This document shows, piece after piece, positions 25,656-34,357 of a stretch of 64,000 bases of DNA. Position 1 is the first letter of the stretch, and every line of letters starts with the position of its first letter. Source of the DNA: Hahella sp. KA22 (GTDB lineage: Bacteria; Pseudomonadota; Gammaproteobacteria; Pseudomonadales; Oleiphilaceae); assembly GCF_004135205.1 (NCBI RefSeq), contig NZ_CP035490.1, positions 5,251,644 through 5,315,643 of the forward strand. Direction: 5' to 3'. A program made the translations under genes and the position numbers. The notes under the pieces were generated by a model. It worked only from the letters and a program-made list of their open reading frames with translations. It did no database searches and was not told the origin of the DNA.

Positions 25656-26480
25656 CTAACGCGCGGAGAAGCCGCCGTCGACGGTGATCACGCTTCCGGT
25701 GACCTGACGGGACTCGTCAGAAGCCAGCCATACGGCGCTATGGGCGATATCCTCAGGCTCGATCAGCGCATTCATAGGCTGCGCCTGCACAAAGGTGTCC
25801 TCGTGCTCGGAGACAGGCACATGCAGGGAGCGTGCGATCTCCGACAACATGCGGCCTTCGACATGGGAGGCGTCGCGAACGGACCCTGGGCATAATGCGT
25901 TTACCCGGACTTTAAGAGGGGCATAATCAAGGGCGACGGCTTTGCTCAACCCGATAACGCCATGTTTGGCCGCCACATAGCCGGAGAAGTGTCGATAACC
26001 GACCACTCCCGCCGTGGAAGCAATGTTGATGATGCTGCCGGAGCGACGCTCCGTCATGGCGGCGCCCACGGCGCGAATCATCCGCCAGGCGCCGGAAAGA
26101 TCGACGTCAATCATGGTCGTCCATTCATCTTCACTGATGTCATGGGCGATTTTTCCAGACGGCGCAGCGATGCCTGCGTTATTCAACAGCACATCAATGC
26201 GTCCGAAACGATCCAGCCCTTTTGCGACGACAGCATTGATCTCAGCTTGTCGCGTCACATCCGCCAGACCGGTCAATACCGCGACGCCCTGCTCTTCACA
26301 TAATTGAGCGGTATATTGCAGTTGGCTTTCTGATCCGAGGGGATAAGGCACGGTGGCGATGTCCCGTCCAATATCCAGCAGTATCAGGTCCGCCCCTTGC
26401 CTGGCGAACTCAAGGGCGCAGGCGCGCCCCAACCCTCTGGCTGCGCCGGTGACCAGCGCTACTTTTCCTTTTAGTCTCAT
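25656..26480 (-). CDS. SDR oxidoreductase, mycofactocin-type subgroup
   Basis: 274 residues from the ATG at 26480, preceded by AAGGAG at six bases. Rossmann motif TGAARGLG, NNAG, and Tyr-x-x-x-Lys in GYVAAKHG. The segment DIGRDIATVPYPL and the insertion after it resemble the SDR subgroup annotated as mycofactocin-coupled, which binds its nicotinamide non-exchangeably. The resemblance is by eye; no mycofactocin genes are in the window. It lies between the type II thioesterase and the first NRPS genes (gaps 42 and 63 bases), so it likely oxidises or reduces a hydroxyl/keto group of a precursor or tethered intermediate, for instance the threonine side chain. Confidence 0.85.
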   Translation of the reverse strand: MRLKGKVALVTGAARGLGRACALEFARQGADLILLDIGRDIATVPYPLGSESQLQYTAQLCEEQGVAVLTGLADVTRQAEINAVVAKGLDRFGRIDVLLNNAGIAAPSGKIAHDISEDEWTTMIDVDLSGAWRMIRAVGAAMTERRSGSIINIASTAGVVGYRHFSGYVAAKHGVIGLSKAVALDYAPLKVRVNALCPGSVRDASHVEGRMLSEIARSLHVPVSEHEDTFVQAQPMNALIEPEDIAHSAVWLASDESRQVTGSVITVDGGFSAR

Positions 26481-26522
26481 AATTATCTCCTTGACGACAC
26501 TGCGATCCACTAATAACAAGAA

Positions 26523-27227
26523 TTAAAGAACCGCACTTTCGATCAGGGCGATAAGCGCCTTGGGATCGTCCATCAAATACATATGACCGCCGGGGAGTTC
26601 TTCGTGCAGAGTTTGCACGGAAGAAGCTTTGCTCCAGAGCGCTTTATCCTCAGCCGTCACCAGTTCATCGTCACTGCCGCGAATAGTCAGCACCGTGATC
26701 GGCAAGGAGTCATCCGCCAGAGGGTGATAGCTTTCATGCATCTCCACATCCGCACGCAGCGTCGGCAACAACACTTCCCGCATGATAGGGTCTTCCAGGG
26801 CGGGATGAGAGTAGCCGGCAAACTCATTGACCCGGCGTACAAATTCATCATCCGGCAACCCAGAGGCGCGCTCTTCCCTGCTGTTCCATGGGCTTGGAGA
26901 GCCACTCACGATTAACCCCTGCACATTGGCCTTTTCCTCTCCGCACATGGCGCGCGCCAGCTCAAACGCCAGCACGGCGCCCAGACTGTGTCCGAAAAAG
27001 ACGATGGGGTTGGAGAAATCCAGCTCAGCCATTAACTCGGGCATAATGCCTTGCACCGCTTCCGCTACGTTGGTGTATGCAGGCTCAACAAAGCGCTTCT
27101 CCCGTCCTGGCAACTGCACAGCGATCACATTGAGCTTGTCGGACAAATCCTTCCACTCGTGAAACACCGATGCGCCCGCGCCAGCGAAGGGGAGACAAAC
27201 CAAGTTAACCAGAGAGACTTCTTTCAT
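26523..27227 (-). CDS. Type II thioesterase of the NRPS cluster
   Basis: A 234-residue stand-alone alpha/beta-hydrolase of the GrsT/SrfD type. N-terminal LVCLPFAGAGASVF, catalytic Ser81 in FFGHSLGAVLAFEL, an Asp in IRGSDDELV and His in LPGGHMYL. These enzymes clear misloaded or stalled acyl groups from carrier-protein arms. It is the first gene of the operon; AGGA nine bases before the ATG serves as ribosome binding site. Unlike the thioesterase fused to the last NRPS, it keeps the normal Ser nucleophile. Confidence 0.92.
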   Translation of the reverse strand: MKEVSLVNLVCLPFAGAGASVFHEWKDLSDKLNVIAVQLPGREKRFVEPAYTNVAEAVQGIMPELMAELDFSNPIVFFGHSLGAVLAFELARAMCGEEKANVQGLIVSGSPSPWNSREERASGLPDDEFVRRVNEFAGYSHPALEDPIMREVLLPTLRADVEMHESYHPLADDSLPITVLTIRGSDDELVTAEDKALWSKASSVQTLHEELPGGHMYLMDDPKALIALIESAVL

Positions 27228-28154
27228 TTTCTGTATCCTTTAGTTATTACTATTTCCTTTTTCGCCGGCGTATTTATAAACGCCAGACAATAGGAGGCCA
27301 TAAAGCCTGTTTAGCTTTATATAAAATATAATGAGCGGTATTTATCGACGGACTAGAATAAGTCTATGCAAGGTTCCATATACTTCCCTTTCCACAATTA
27401 ATACTTCCTGATTCCCGTTAATGTTGTCCAAATAGACAGATAACTTATACGCAAACCATTTAATGCTCGCCAGATTGCATGAACATGACTAAAGAAACGT
27501 CATTAGCGTTCGCTTCCCCCATAAGGGCGTATCTCTATAACTTACTGATTAGCAGTAATAAAATGAGAAAACACCTCCATGCAACGCAAGTATTGGCGCG
27601 CCTGACAGCATAATTTCCATAACGACAGGTTGACGTCATTTTTGCTACGACCTTAAAAATAAGGCGTGGAAATTTCACTTAAACATTTAACTATACTTGT
27701 ATAAACGGGATAAGAAGCGGTGGAGAGAAGAACCCGAGAGAATATAGCCGGGATAGGACATAAACGGACGGATAGAGGCCGTCCCCTTTGGCTTATGATA
27801 CAACATCCTGTAATACTCGTAGTGTTGTTAATGTTTAATCAACAAAACGTGATTATATATATTTTTTTAGCCGCTTCAATCTGATAATCAGTATTTTTTA
27901 CTATATTCCAGCGTTAGGGTATAAAGTCGCTCTTCCTATCGCCTGTTTGCTCAATGAGCCTGCATCAATAGAGCGCACTTTCGGCAGCCGCCCCCTTCAA
28001 TTACCGTGCGCCGGGATGTTTTTTGCCGACATTATTGTTCGCGAATTTCGGATAGTCCAATCATAAAAAGTGGATTTATCCCTCACAACATCCCCAATAA
28101 ACTGGTCCTGACACTGAGAAGCAGGCATCCAACACCCCACTCTGGAGACGATAA
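27228..28154. other. AT-rich 0.9-kb divergent intergenic region
   Basis: No gene seen on either strand. It must hold the promoters of the NRPS operon (minus) and the SDR gene at 28155 (plus). Small palindromes are present: 27300-27320 (listed), TTCGCGAA near 28039 and CTGATAATCAG near 27881. I could not fix a -35/-10 pair with confidence and saw no Fur-box or lux-box consensus. Confidence 0.6.
27300..27320. promoter_or_regulatory. Inverted repeat upstream of the NRPS operon
   Basis: Perfect 7-bp arms ATAAAGC and GCTTTAT with a 7-base spacer, 73 bases before the first start codon of the operon. Size and position suit a dimeric regulator site, but no regulator gene lies in the cluster. Confidence 0.4.
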
Positions 28155-28913
28155 ATGAGCAGCAAAGTCGCAATAGTCACTGGCGGAAACCGCGGTCTGG
28201 GTATGAACACCATATTGCATCTGGCGAAAAAAGGCGTGGATATCATTCTGACCTATCGCAGCAACCGCGCCGAGGCGGAGGATGTGGTCGGCGAGGTGCG
28301 TCAAATGGGGCGCAAGGCGGTCGCATTGCAACTGGACGTCGCCAATAGCAAAAGTTTCACAGATTTCGCCAAGTCCGTGGCGCAGGAACTCGACGCCAAC
28401 TGGGGGCGTGAGCAGTTCGACTATCTGGTGAATAACGCAGGGATCGGCATCCATGCGCCTTTCGCGGAAACAACGGAAGAGCAGTTTGATCAGTTAGTGA
28501 ATATTCATCTGAAGGGCGTGTATTTTCTGACGCAAAAGCTCCTGCCATTGATCGCGGACGGAGGCAGAATCGTCAACATCTCCACCGGTCTCGCCCGCTT
28601 CTCCCTGCCCGGTTATTCAGCGTACGCAGCAATGAAAGGCGGCGTAGAGGTGTTGACCCGCTATATGGCGAAAGAACTCGGAGCGCGAGGCATAGCCGTG
28701 AACGTGGTCGCGCCAGGCGCTATTGAAACGGATTTCGGACAGGGACTGGTGCGCGATAATTCGGAGATCAACCAGTTTATCGCCTCACAAACCGCACTCG
28801 GACGCGTCGGTCTACCGGACGATATTGGCGGCGTCATCGCCTCTCTGCTCTCAGAGGACAATCGTTGGATCAACGCTCAACGCATTGAAGCGTCCGGCGG
28901 GATGTTTCTCTAA
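28155..28913 (+). CDS. SDR oxidoreductase (3-ketoacyl reductase-like)
   Basis: 252-residue classical short-chain dehydrogenase with TGGNRGLG cofactor loop, NNAG, catalytic Ser in ISTGLARFS, and Tyr-x-x-x-Lys in YSAYAAMKGG. The basic/acidic pattern (TYRSNRAEAE after the second strand) favours NADP. GGAG lies six bases before the ATG. It is divergent from the NRPS operon and separated by 0.9 kb, followed by its own terminator, so it is probably a monocistronic gene. Substrate unknown; it may or may not work with the cluster. Confidence 0.88.
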   Translation: MSSKVAIVTGGNRGLGMNTILHLAKKGVDIILTYRSNRAEAEDVVGEVRQMGRKAVALQLDVANSKSFTDFAKSVAQELDANWGREQFDYLVNNAGIGIHAPFAETTEEQFDQLVNIHLKGVYFLTQKLLPLIADGGRIVNISTGLARFSLPGYSAYAAMKGGVEVLTRYMAKELGARGIAVNVVAPGAIETDFGQGLVRDNSEINQFIASQTALGRVGLPDDIGGVIASLLSEDNRWINAQRIEASGGMFL

Positions 28914-28923
28914 GCTGTCTCGG

Positions 28924-28957
28924 CGGACCAGCCCAAGGGCTGGTCCGGTTTCACTTT
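28924..28957 (+). terminator. Intrinsic terminator after SDR gene
   Basis: Near-perfect 11-bp stem (CGGACCAGCCC and GGGCTGGTCCG) with a minimal loop, starting 11 bases after the stop and followed by GTTTCACTTT. Confidence 0.8.
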
Positions 28958-29016
28958 GACAGCATTAGACTGTACGAAGAAAGCCAAGACAGAGCCCTAC
29001 TACATCCCAATTGCCG

Positions 29017-29601
29017 CTAGCGCGACAACCCAATGCTGATATAGCCACACAGCATCAAGACGCCAACCGCCAGGATGGCGATGTAAACTCTTTTCTTCAA
29101 TGTGTTACGTCCTCGTGCAGAAATAAAAGCAGCCACCGGAACCAGTATTCCCATTTCAATGATCAGATTTCGCCAAAAGTAAAAATTGAGAATATCGAGC
29201 TTTCCCGCGCTGGGCAGGAAGCCGTGGTTCAAGGCATATACGGAGTCAGTCAGCGGCCAGAATATGGGATTCTTATGCACGCCGACACAGTAATCCATGA
29301 GCACATGCGCGATAGAAGCGACGCAGATCAAGAGTGAGTTGGCGTTCCTTAAGCGTTTGACGAACACATACTTCTTCAAACCCAGTCCGATGCAGGCGAT
29401 CACCAGACTCGCCCCAATGGAGTGGGTATAACGGGGCGCTATGTTGACGCCGAAGCACCATGTCAGCAAATAATCCAGATCAGGGCATACGACCAACCCC
29501 ATAAAGAAAAGGCTCAGAAACAACTGCTCCGATTTACTTTCCGGTTTGGCGTTATCGCCAATCGCCGCTCCAATCAGAGCGTGGCCGAATATAGATGACA
29601 T
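29017..29601 (-). CDS. YdjM-family membrane-bound metal-dependent hydrolase
   Basis: 194 residues with about five membrane helices. The PF04307 (YdjM) pattern is clear: N-terminal GHALIGAAIGD, then VVCPDLDYLL, then YTHSIGASL, and SIAHVLMDYCVG. The conserved His and Asp residues form a putative metal site at the membrane face, as in LexA-regulated YdjM, whose reaction is not known. The final helices are hydrophobic without motifs. It is followed on the same strand by nothing close; the DUF393 gene lies 19 bases upstream, suggesting a two-gene unit. Confidence 0.82.
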   Translation of the reverse strand: MSSIFGHALIGAAIGDNAKPESKSEQLFLSLFFMGLVVCPDLDYLLTWCFGVNIAPRYTHSIGASLVIACIGLGLKKYVFVKRLRNANSLLICVASIAHVLMDYCVGVHKNPIFWPLTDSVYALNHGFLPSAGKLDILNFYFWRNLIIEMGILVPVAAFISARGRNTLKKRVYIAILAVGVLMLCGYISIGLSR

Positions 29602-29620
29602 TGATTCAGGTTACCGCAAC

Positions 29621-29986
29621 TCACCAGTGCTTCAGGGCGCGATTCCACTGGTACAAACACCAGGCGAACACATTATAAATTTTGTTCAATAGCCAGCGCA
29701 GACCGGTAACTTTGGACACCTTCGCTTTCCACTGCTCCGACGACGAAACCTCCCAAATAGCGATAAAGGCTTCATAGCCCACGCGCAAATCGCCATTCAG
29801 GTCAATGACGTGCAAACGTTCTCGAACGAACTCAAGATCAGCGTTGAGATCTTTCACCTTATCATTGTCCAGATGCACGTCCTCCCATTCGACACCACAG
29901 ACCGCTCCCTTTTTCTGCTGGAATTTAATGCCAGCATCACACACCGGACAGGCGGAGTTGTAGAAAACGCGGATTTTAGGTCTCAT
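29621..29986 (-). CDS. DUF393 (DCC family) thiol-disulfide oxidoreductase-like protein
   Basis: About 121 residues. The start of the fold is RVFYNSACPVCDAGI with the Cys-x-x-Cys (CPVC) motif that defines DUF393/DCC proteins, a thioredoxin-like group. A hydrophobic/aromatic C-terminus (NVFAWCLYQWNRALKHW) also fits the family. The start at 29986 places the motif near the N-terminus as usual; an ATG 11 codons earlier is possible. Redox partner and role unknown. It is divergent from the nucleotidyltransferase gene at 30046. Confidence 0.82.
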   Translation of the reverse strand: MRPKIRVFYNSACPVCDAGIKFQQKKGAVCGVEWEDVHLDNDKVKDLNADLEFVRERLHVIDLNGDLRVGYEAFIAIWEVSSSEQWKAKVSKVTGLRWLLNKIYNVFAWCLYQWNRALKHW

Positions 29987-30045
29987 AGGCGTCCCAAAAA
30001 TGAATACAGCATTGGACAATAATACAAGTCAGGAAACGCAAGCAT

Positions 30046-30612
30046 ATGGAAAAAGATCTTACGCTGGAAGCGCGTTTTAAAGCTCTGATACAGAGCGTCC
30101 CAGAGATCATGGAAACAATCGAGGCTTGCGCCAATTATGGCCTGCCTGATTATTATCTGGCTGGCGGCGCGGTCACCCAGACGCTCTGGAACAACATGCT
30201 TGGAGAGGCTCCACTGAGTAAAGTGAAGGATTTCGATGTGGTCTATTTCGCGCATGAAGCATCAGCGTTGGAAAAAGAGCATGAGAATACGCTCAACCGC
30301 CTGACTCGCCATAGCATTCCCATCGATGTTAAAAATCAGGCGCACGTACACGAATGGTATCCACGCAAGTTTGGACACGACATCCCACCCTATCAAAGCG
30401 CGGAAGCCGGTATCTCGTCCTGGCTGCCCGCATTCGCGATTGGCGTGCGAAAGCAGGTTGATGATCTAAAGATATTCGCGCCTTTCGGACTGAATGACGC
30501 CATGAACATGGTTATACGCCCCAACAAGTCCGTCATGAGCGCAGCCAACTATATGACTCTGGTGGATAGTTTTAAAAACCGATGGCCTGCTGTAACAGTT
30601 TTATCTTGGTAA
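30046..30612 (+). CDS. Nucleotidyltransferase family protein (NTP_transf_6)
   Basis: 188 residues matching PF06042: YYLAGGAVTQTLWNNMLG, then VKDFDVVYF, the G-G and D-x-D elements of a polymerase-beta-type nucleotidyltransferase, and later the conserved block VHEWYPRKFG...PYQSAEAGISSW. FAPFGLNDAMNMVIRPN near the end is also typical. The biochemical function of this family is not established. AGGAA nine bases before the ATG. The gene stands between the DUF393 gene (divergent) and the antitoxin region (convergent). Confidence 0.85.
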   Translation: MEKDLTLEARFKALIQSVPEIMETIEACANYGLPDYYLAGGAVTQTLWNNMLGEAPLSKVKDFDVVYFAHEASALEKEHENTLNRLTRHSIPIDVKNQAHVHEWYPRKFGHDIPPYQSAEAGISSWLPAFAIGVRKQVDDLKIFAPFGLNDAMNMVIRPNKSVMSAANYMTLVDSFKNRWPAVTVLSW

Positions 30613-30707
30613 CTATTTGATAGCATAAGACAGGACAGCCAAATAACAGAGTAAACTTTCATACATAGAATAAAAACAACCGTTTTACTTTTACCTTTAG
30701 TCGTCTT

Positions 30708-30855
30708 TTAAAACTTATTTCTAAATCTTTCGGCTATTTTTTCCAAAGAGATCATAACATCCCGATCTCTATCCGTTCCTTTCATCGTACTCAAAAATTT
30801 CTATAGGTTTCTGATCTGCTGTTTTGGGTGGAATTAGTGTTCGCTTTATTTCCAT
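30708..30855 (-). pseudogene. Possible frameshifted small gene after antitoxin-like gene
   Basis: An ATG overlapping the stop of the antitoxin-like gene (TAATG) opens a 28-codon frame beginning MEIKRTLIPPK and ending at a TAG at 30769. A second frame starting at 30785 continues with protein-like sequence (RDVMISLEKIAERFRNKF) to 30708. Read together with one shift they give about 50 residues, which would be in the toxin position. Too short for a known RelE/ParE toxin, so this may be a remnant or two tiny peptides. Confidence 0.35.
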
Positions 30856-31160
30856 TATTCAAAGTCTCCCTCATCAGAGTCTTTAAGTTTTTTAGCCATT
30901 TTTTCAGCTATTTCATCGAAATCGATATCATCATCTTCCATCTGTGACGGTATATCCTTGACCTCAGTATCTCCCCGTCTCAAATAATCCAAGACATCTA
31001 TCATCTCTTCATAGTCGTGCCTTTCAGAGGCATAGAAAACGACATCTCCATTAATGGTTATGGCAATCGCACTACAATTATATTTTTGAAATGCACCCAC
31101 AGGATCTTTTGCAAAATCCTCCACCGACATAGAGTGCTCTGCGTACAATTTATCTAACAT
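30855..31160 (-). CDS. Antitoxin-like protein (Phd/YefM/StbD type), promoter displaced by IS
   Basis: 101 residues. The first 60 fit the Phd/YefM/StbD antitoxin fold: MSVEDFAKDPVGAF, then a strand pair with AIAITINGDVVFYASERHDYEEMIDVL. The remaining 40 residues are acidic and probably disordered (DDDIDFDE), the part that wraps a toxin. The IS1380-family element ends three bases before the ATG: the 5-bp target duplication overlaps the start codon. The likely ribosome binding site now lies on the far side of the element. Expression is therefore probably lost or driven from the IS. Confidence 0.6.
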   Translation of the reverse strand: MLDKLYAEHSMSVEDFAKDPVGAFQKYNCSAIAITINGDVVFYASERHDYEEMIDVLDYLRRGDTEVKDIPSQMEDDDIDFDEIAEKMAKKLKDSDEGDFE

Positions 31161-31163
31161 TAA

Positions 31164-32835
31164 CCTGAATCCGTGGCCCCGTCAGTAATATTAACCTTTA
31201 ACACACTGAAAATGATGGCAAAATATCCCCATCGTCCTTTCACCCAGTAAGCGCTATGTCCCGAATTCATCTACGCTCCAGCCACAAGACCCTAACCAGC
31301 CATGCCGGCCTGGCCCTAATTGGCGATTGCCTGTCCCTGTCGCATATTGATGCTCTTGACGGGCGCTTTCCCACCAGCCGAGGTATGAAGACCAGCGATT
31401 TGATCAAGTGTTATGTTGGCCTGTTATGCCTGGCCAGAGCGACTTTGAGGCGATAACCAATCGCCGTGCGGACCCGGCCTTCCGCAAACTGCTCAAAGTG
31501 GGAAAGGTTCCCAGTAGTGAGTGGTTACGCCAACGCCTTGAACAGTTGGCCGAGAAAGGTTTGTCAGAGCATCTGCCCGGCTCCAGTGTGGAGCTGTTGA
31601 AAGGGGCTGAGGCTCTGGTCAGCCTGGAATCAGGCGCGGCAGCCGGTTATGTGTGCCTGGATATTGACACCTTTGTGATGGACAACAGCGATACCCGCAA
31701 AGAAGGCGTGTCACGCACCTATCAACAAGTGGATGGATATACGCCGATAGCGGCCTATCTGGGGAATGAAGGCTGGTGTCTGGGTCTGGAGCTGCGTCCG
31801 GGCAAGCAACACAGCGTGAAGGACAGCGACGGCTTTATGCGGCGAGTGTTGCCACGGGCCAAGCGGCTGACCACGGAGCCCCTGCTGATTCGGCAGGACA
31901 GTGGCTTCTGCAGCCAGGAGTATCTTTGGGCTCTACGCCAGCAGCGAGAGCAGGCGTGGGAAGAGCAACGTCGGTTGGACTATATCGTCAAATGGAATCC
32001 CCGTAGTGAGGCCCGTGATATGGCCCTTTGGGTGCAATTGGCGGAGGGACGGTGGCGGGAGGTTCGCGAAGGTAAGCGGGAAGCCTTGTGGCTGGAGCAC
32101 GTGGAATGTCGGCATGGAGGGAACAGCTGGGAAGAGCGTCGAGTCATTCGATTGGTGGAACGAACCAGTGATCGTCAGGGGCAACTTCTGCTGGAGCCGG
32201 AGTATGAACTGGAAGGCTGGTGGAGCACTCTGGAGCAGACGCCGGAGCAGATTATTAAGAGCTATCGAGCCCATGCGACCCATGAGCAATTCCACAGCGA
32301 GATTAAAAGTGACCTGGACCTGGAGCGATTACCTTCGGGGAAGTTTGCGGTGAACGACCTGGTGTTACGGCTGGCGATGCTGGCTTATAACTGTCTACGT
32401 CTGCTGGGGCAACTGGGGATGACCGGGACGTTGAGTCCGGTCCGACACCCGGCGAAACGGCGGCGCTTGAAGACGGTGTTACAGGAGTTCATGTACCGTG
32501 CGGCGCAACTGATCCACAGCGCCCGGCGTTGGATACTGGACTTTGGAGAGGGGTTCCGGGGATTGGAAGCCTTCATGATGGTGCAGGCGCACCTGAGGAG
32601 AGCGGCCTCGGGTTAGAGAGGGATTAAACAGAAGGATTCAACGAAAGAGTCGGCGGAGATGGCCGAGGGCTTCCCCTGTCCGGGCAGCCGAAAATGCCCC
32701 AATAAGAGCTGGTTTTGAGCGATGCTAAAGAGCTAAAGCAGGGGGAGAGATAGAGAAGTTGGCTCGGTGCTGATCGAAAATCAGGGCGCCAGGGGTCGGG
32801 AAAGCGTTGGCGGCAAATCACACCACGGATTCAGG
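31164..32835 (+). mobile_element. IS1380-family insertion sequence, 1672 bp
   Basis: Terminal inverted repeats CCTGAATCCGTGG (31164-31176) and CCACGGATTCAGG (32823-32835) are perfect over 13 bp. Both are flanked by the direct repeat ATTAA (31159-31163 and 32836-32840), a 5-bp target duplication. One transposase gene fills the element but carries a frameshift. Length, ends and transposase type agree with IS1380. Matching flanks show insertion here rather than assembly from pieces. Confidence 0.93.
31256..32616 (+). pseudogene. IS1380-family transposase, frameshifted
   Basis: Two overlapping frames together encode one transposase of about 450 residues. The first runs from the ATG at 31256 (MSRIHLRSSHKTLTSHAGL) to a stop at 31456; the second picks up the expected sequence at about 31435 (SDFEAITNRRADPAF) and runs to 32616. 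Catalytic acidic residues are visible: Asp in YVCLDIDTFVMDNSD, Asp in IRQDSGFCS, and Glu in HSEIKSDLDLERLPSGKF, followed by the conserved LRLAMLAYNCLRLLG. IS1380 transposases are normally single-frame and I see no slippery heptamer at the join, so this copy is probably inactive. Confidence 0.85.
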
Positions 32836-33225
32836 ATTAAATCACCTCTCTTCCAGCATCATGAATCAGCACACTTAATTTAAAACAAACTACGAATTAT
32901 TAACTTTTCATATCTGACTAAAATTATATATTCAAACAGACAGAAAATGCATTCCTTTTAACCCCTAGCTCACACTAAATATGCTACATACTGTCTCGTA
33001 ATTTATAGCTACTCTCATAAAAGGCATTCACCACTGTTTATATAGTGAACACGAAACAATAGCTACCATATCACCACTACAGTCGATACAATCGCTGAGT
33101 AATGACTAACCTTCATTTCTTACACTTACAATAAAGCCCGGAAATTGAGCCAGAGGCGACTTTCGCCCCGTACACGTCAAGGAAGTATCTGATATTTAAC
33201 ATCCATTCTCAGGAGGAGAATCTCA
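32836..33225. other. AT-rich gap after the IS
   Basis: About 390 bases with no gene. It contains one copy of the target duplication, the displaced 5' region of the antitoxin-like gene, and the promoter region of the secreted beta-propeller gene. I see no other structured element. Confidence 0.5.
32845..32851 (-). promoter_or_regulatory. Displaced ribosome binding site of antitoxin-like gene
   Basis: On the minus strand AGAGAGG lies just beyond the right end of the IS. Removing the element and one copy of ATTAA places it seven bases before the ATG of the antitoxin-like gene. Confidence 0.65.
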
Positions 33226-34350
33226 ATGTCAGGATGCTTAGCCACCCTATTCCCAACGTCATTAATCCGGGCCTTACAAACCCTCTCGCTGCTGTTGTGT
33301 TTCTGCGCAGGGCCCTCGCTCTGTCTGGCGGAGGCTTTTGGAATCAGAATCAAGGACTCCGCCAAAAACTGGGGGATTACGCAAAACAGTTATTATTCCT
33401 TCAGTGTCCATAAAGACACGCTCTTCGCTGGCGGACGCGCTGTGCTTGGCTCAGGAGGGCCGACCGCGCGGTTATTGCGCAGCGAGGATGGAGAGAATTG
33501 GGCGCAGGTGGACGTGCCTTTCAGCACAGACGATAACGAAGTCCGTCGGGTCTGGTCCGCTCCGGATGGCTATCTATACGCCGTCACGCAAAGCGCTACG
33601 CCTAAAATTTATCGCTCGCTGAATGGACGGCATAACTGGACGCGGGTGAAGACATTATCCGAGAAAGATGAATACGGACGCTGGTTTGAAGCCTTTCAAG
33701 GCTGTATCTACCTGGCGGGTCGCAGCGACAAACACACTGAAGCCAGACTTTATCGTTCCTGCGATGGCGTCACCTGGAACGTAGCCGCCTCCTTTCCCGG
33801 CGTCACCGGCATTTTTTCCTTACTGGCTCACGGCAATACGCTGTATTTGACGACAGGGCTCCCATACTCAGGTGAAGTCAGCGTAATGGCGTCGGATAAC
33901 GGAATAAATTGGGCGCGCGTAAATGAGACGACTTTCGCCAGCGATGAAACGCTGCATTCTCTGGTGGAGTGGCGAGGCGCGTTTTGGCTGGGCACATTAA
34001 ACAGCACGACTGGCGGAGCGATCTGGCGCTCAGAAGACATGCGCGTCTGGGAGAAAGTCACCGGTGACGGCATGGGAGTGGGGCTTGATGAAAAAGAGGT
34101 GTATCGGCTGTATCCCTGGGGAGACCTGCTAGTCGCAGGAACCTACAATCCGGTGGATGGCGGCCGTCTATGGGCCACGGAAAACGGTCGCGACTGGGGC
34201 CAGATAGGCAGCCCCGGCGGCAACTCAGGCAGCGAATATAAAGGTGTATTTGATTTCATCGAGTTTCACGGAGCGCTTTACACCGCACACAGGGTCAGCT
34301 CCATCGCAACGAATATCCCGACTTTCCCGCAGGCCTTGATGAGGCAGTAG
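33226..34350 (+). CDS. Secreted beta-propeller (BNR-repeat-like) protein
   Basis: 374 residues with an N-terminal signal peptide (hydrophobic LQTLSLLLCFCAGPSLCLA, likely cut after AEA). The mature part has five to six repeats with the BNR/Asp-box flavour: LLRSEDGENWAQV, IYRSLNGRHNWTRV, LYRSCDGVTWNVA, VMASDNGINWARV, IWRSEDMRVWEKV, LWATENGRDWGQI. This predicts a sialidase-like propeller of about six blades. No sialidase catalytic Arg triad or Asp/Tyr/Glu set could be assigned, so it may bind rather than cut. A strong AGGAGG precedes the ATG, and a bidirectional terminator follows. Exported to periplasm or medium. Confidence 0.75.
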   Translation: MSGCLATLFPTSLIRALQTLSLLLCFCAGPSLCLAEAFGIRIKDSAKNWGITQNSYYSFSVHKDTLFAGGRAVLGSGGPTARLLRSEDGENWAQVDVPFSTDDNEVRRVWSAPDGYLYAVTQSATPKIYRSLNGRHNWTRVKTLSEKDEYGRWFEAFQGCIYLAGRSDKHTEARLYRSCDGVTWNVAASFPGVTGIFSLLAHGNTLYLTTGLPYSGEVSVMASDNGINWARVNETTFASDETLHSLVEWRGAFWLGTLNSTTGGAIWRSEDMRVWEKVTGDGMGVGLDEKEVYRLYPWGDLLVAGTYNPVDGGRLWATENGRDWGQIGSPGGNSGSEYKGVFDFIEFHGALYTAHRVSSIATNIPTFPQALMRQ

Positions 34351-34357
34351 GCACTCT

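Noticed and set aside
27228-28154. Search for Fur box, lux box or riboswitch before the NRPS operon
   Set aside because: Nothing close to the consensus sequences; only short palindromes of uncertain meaning.
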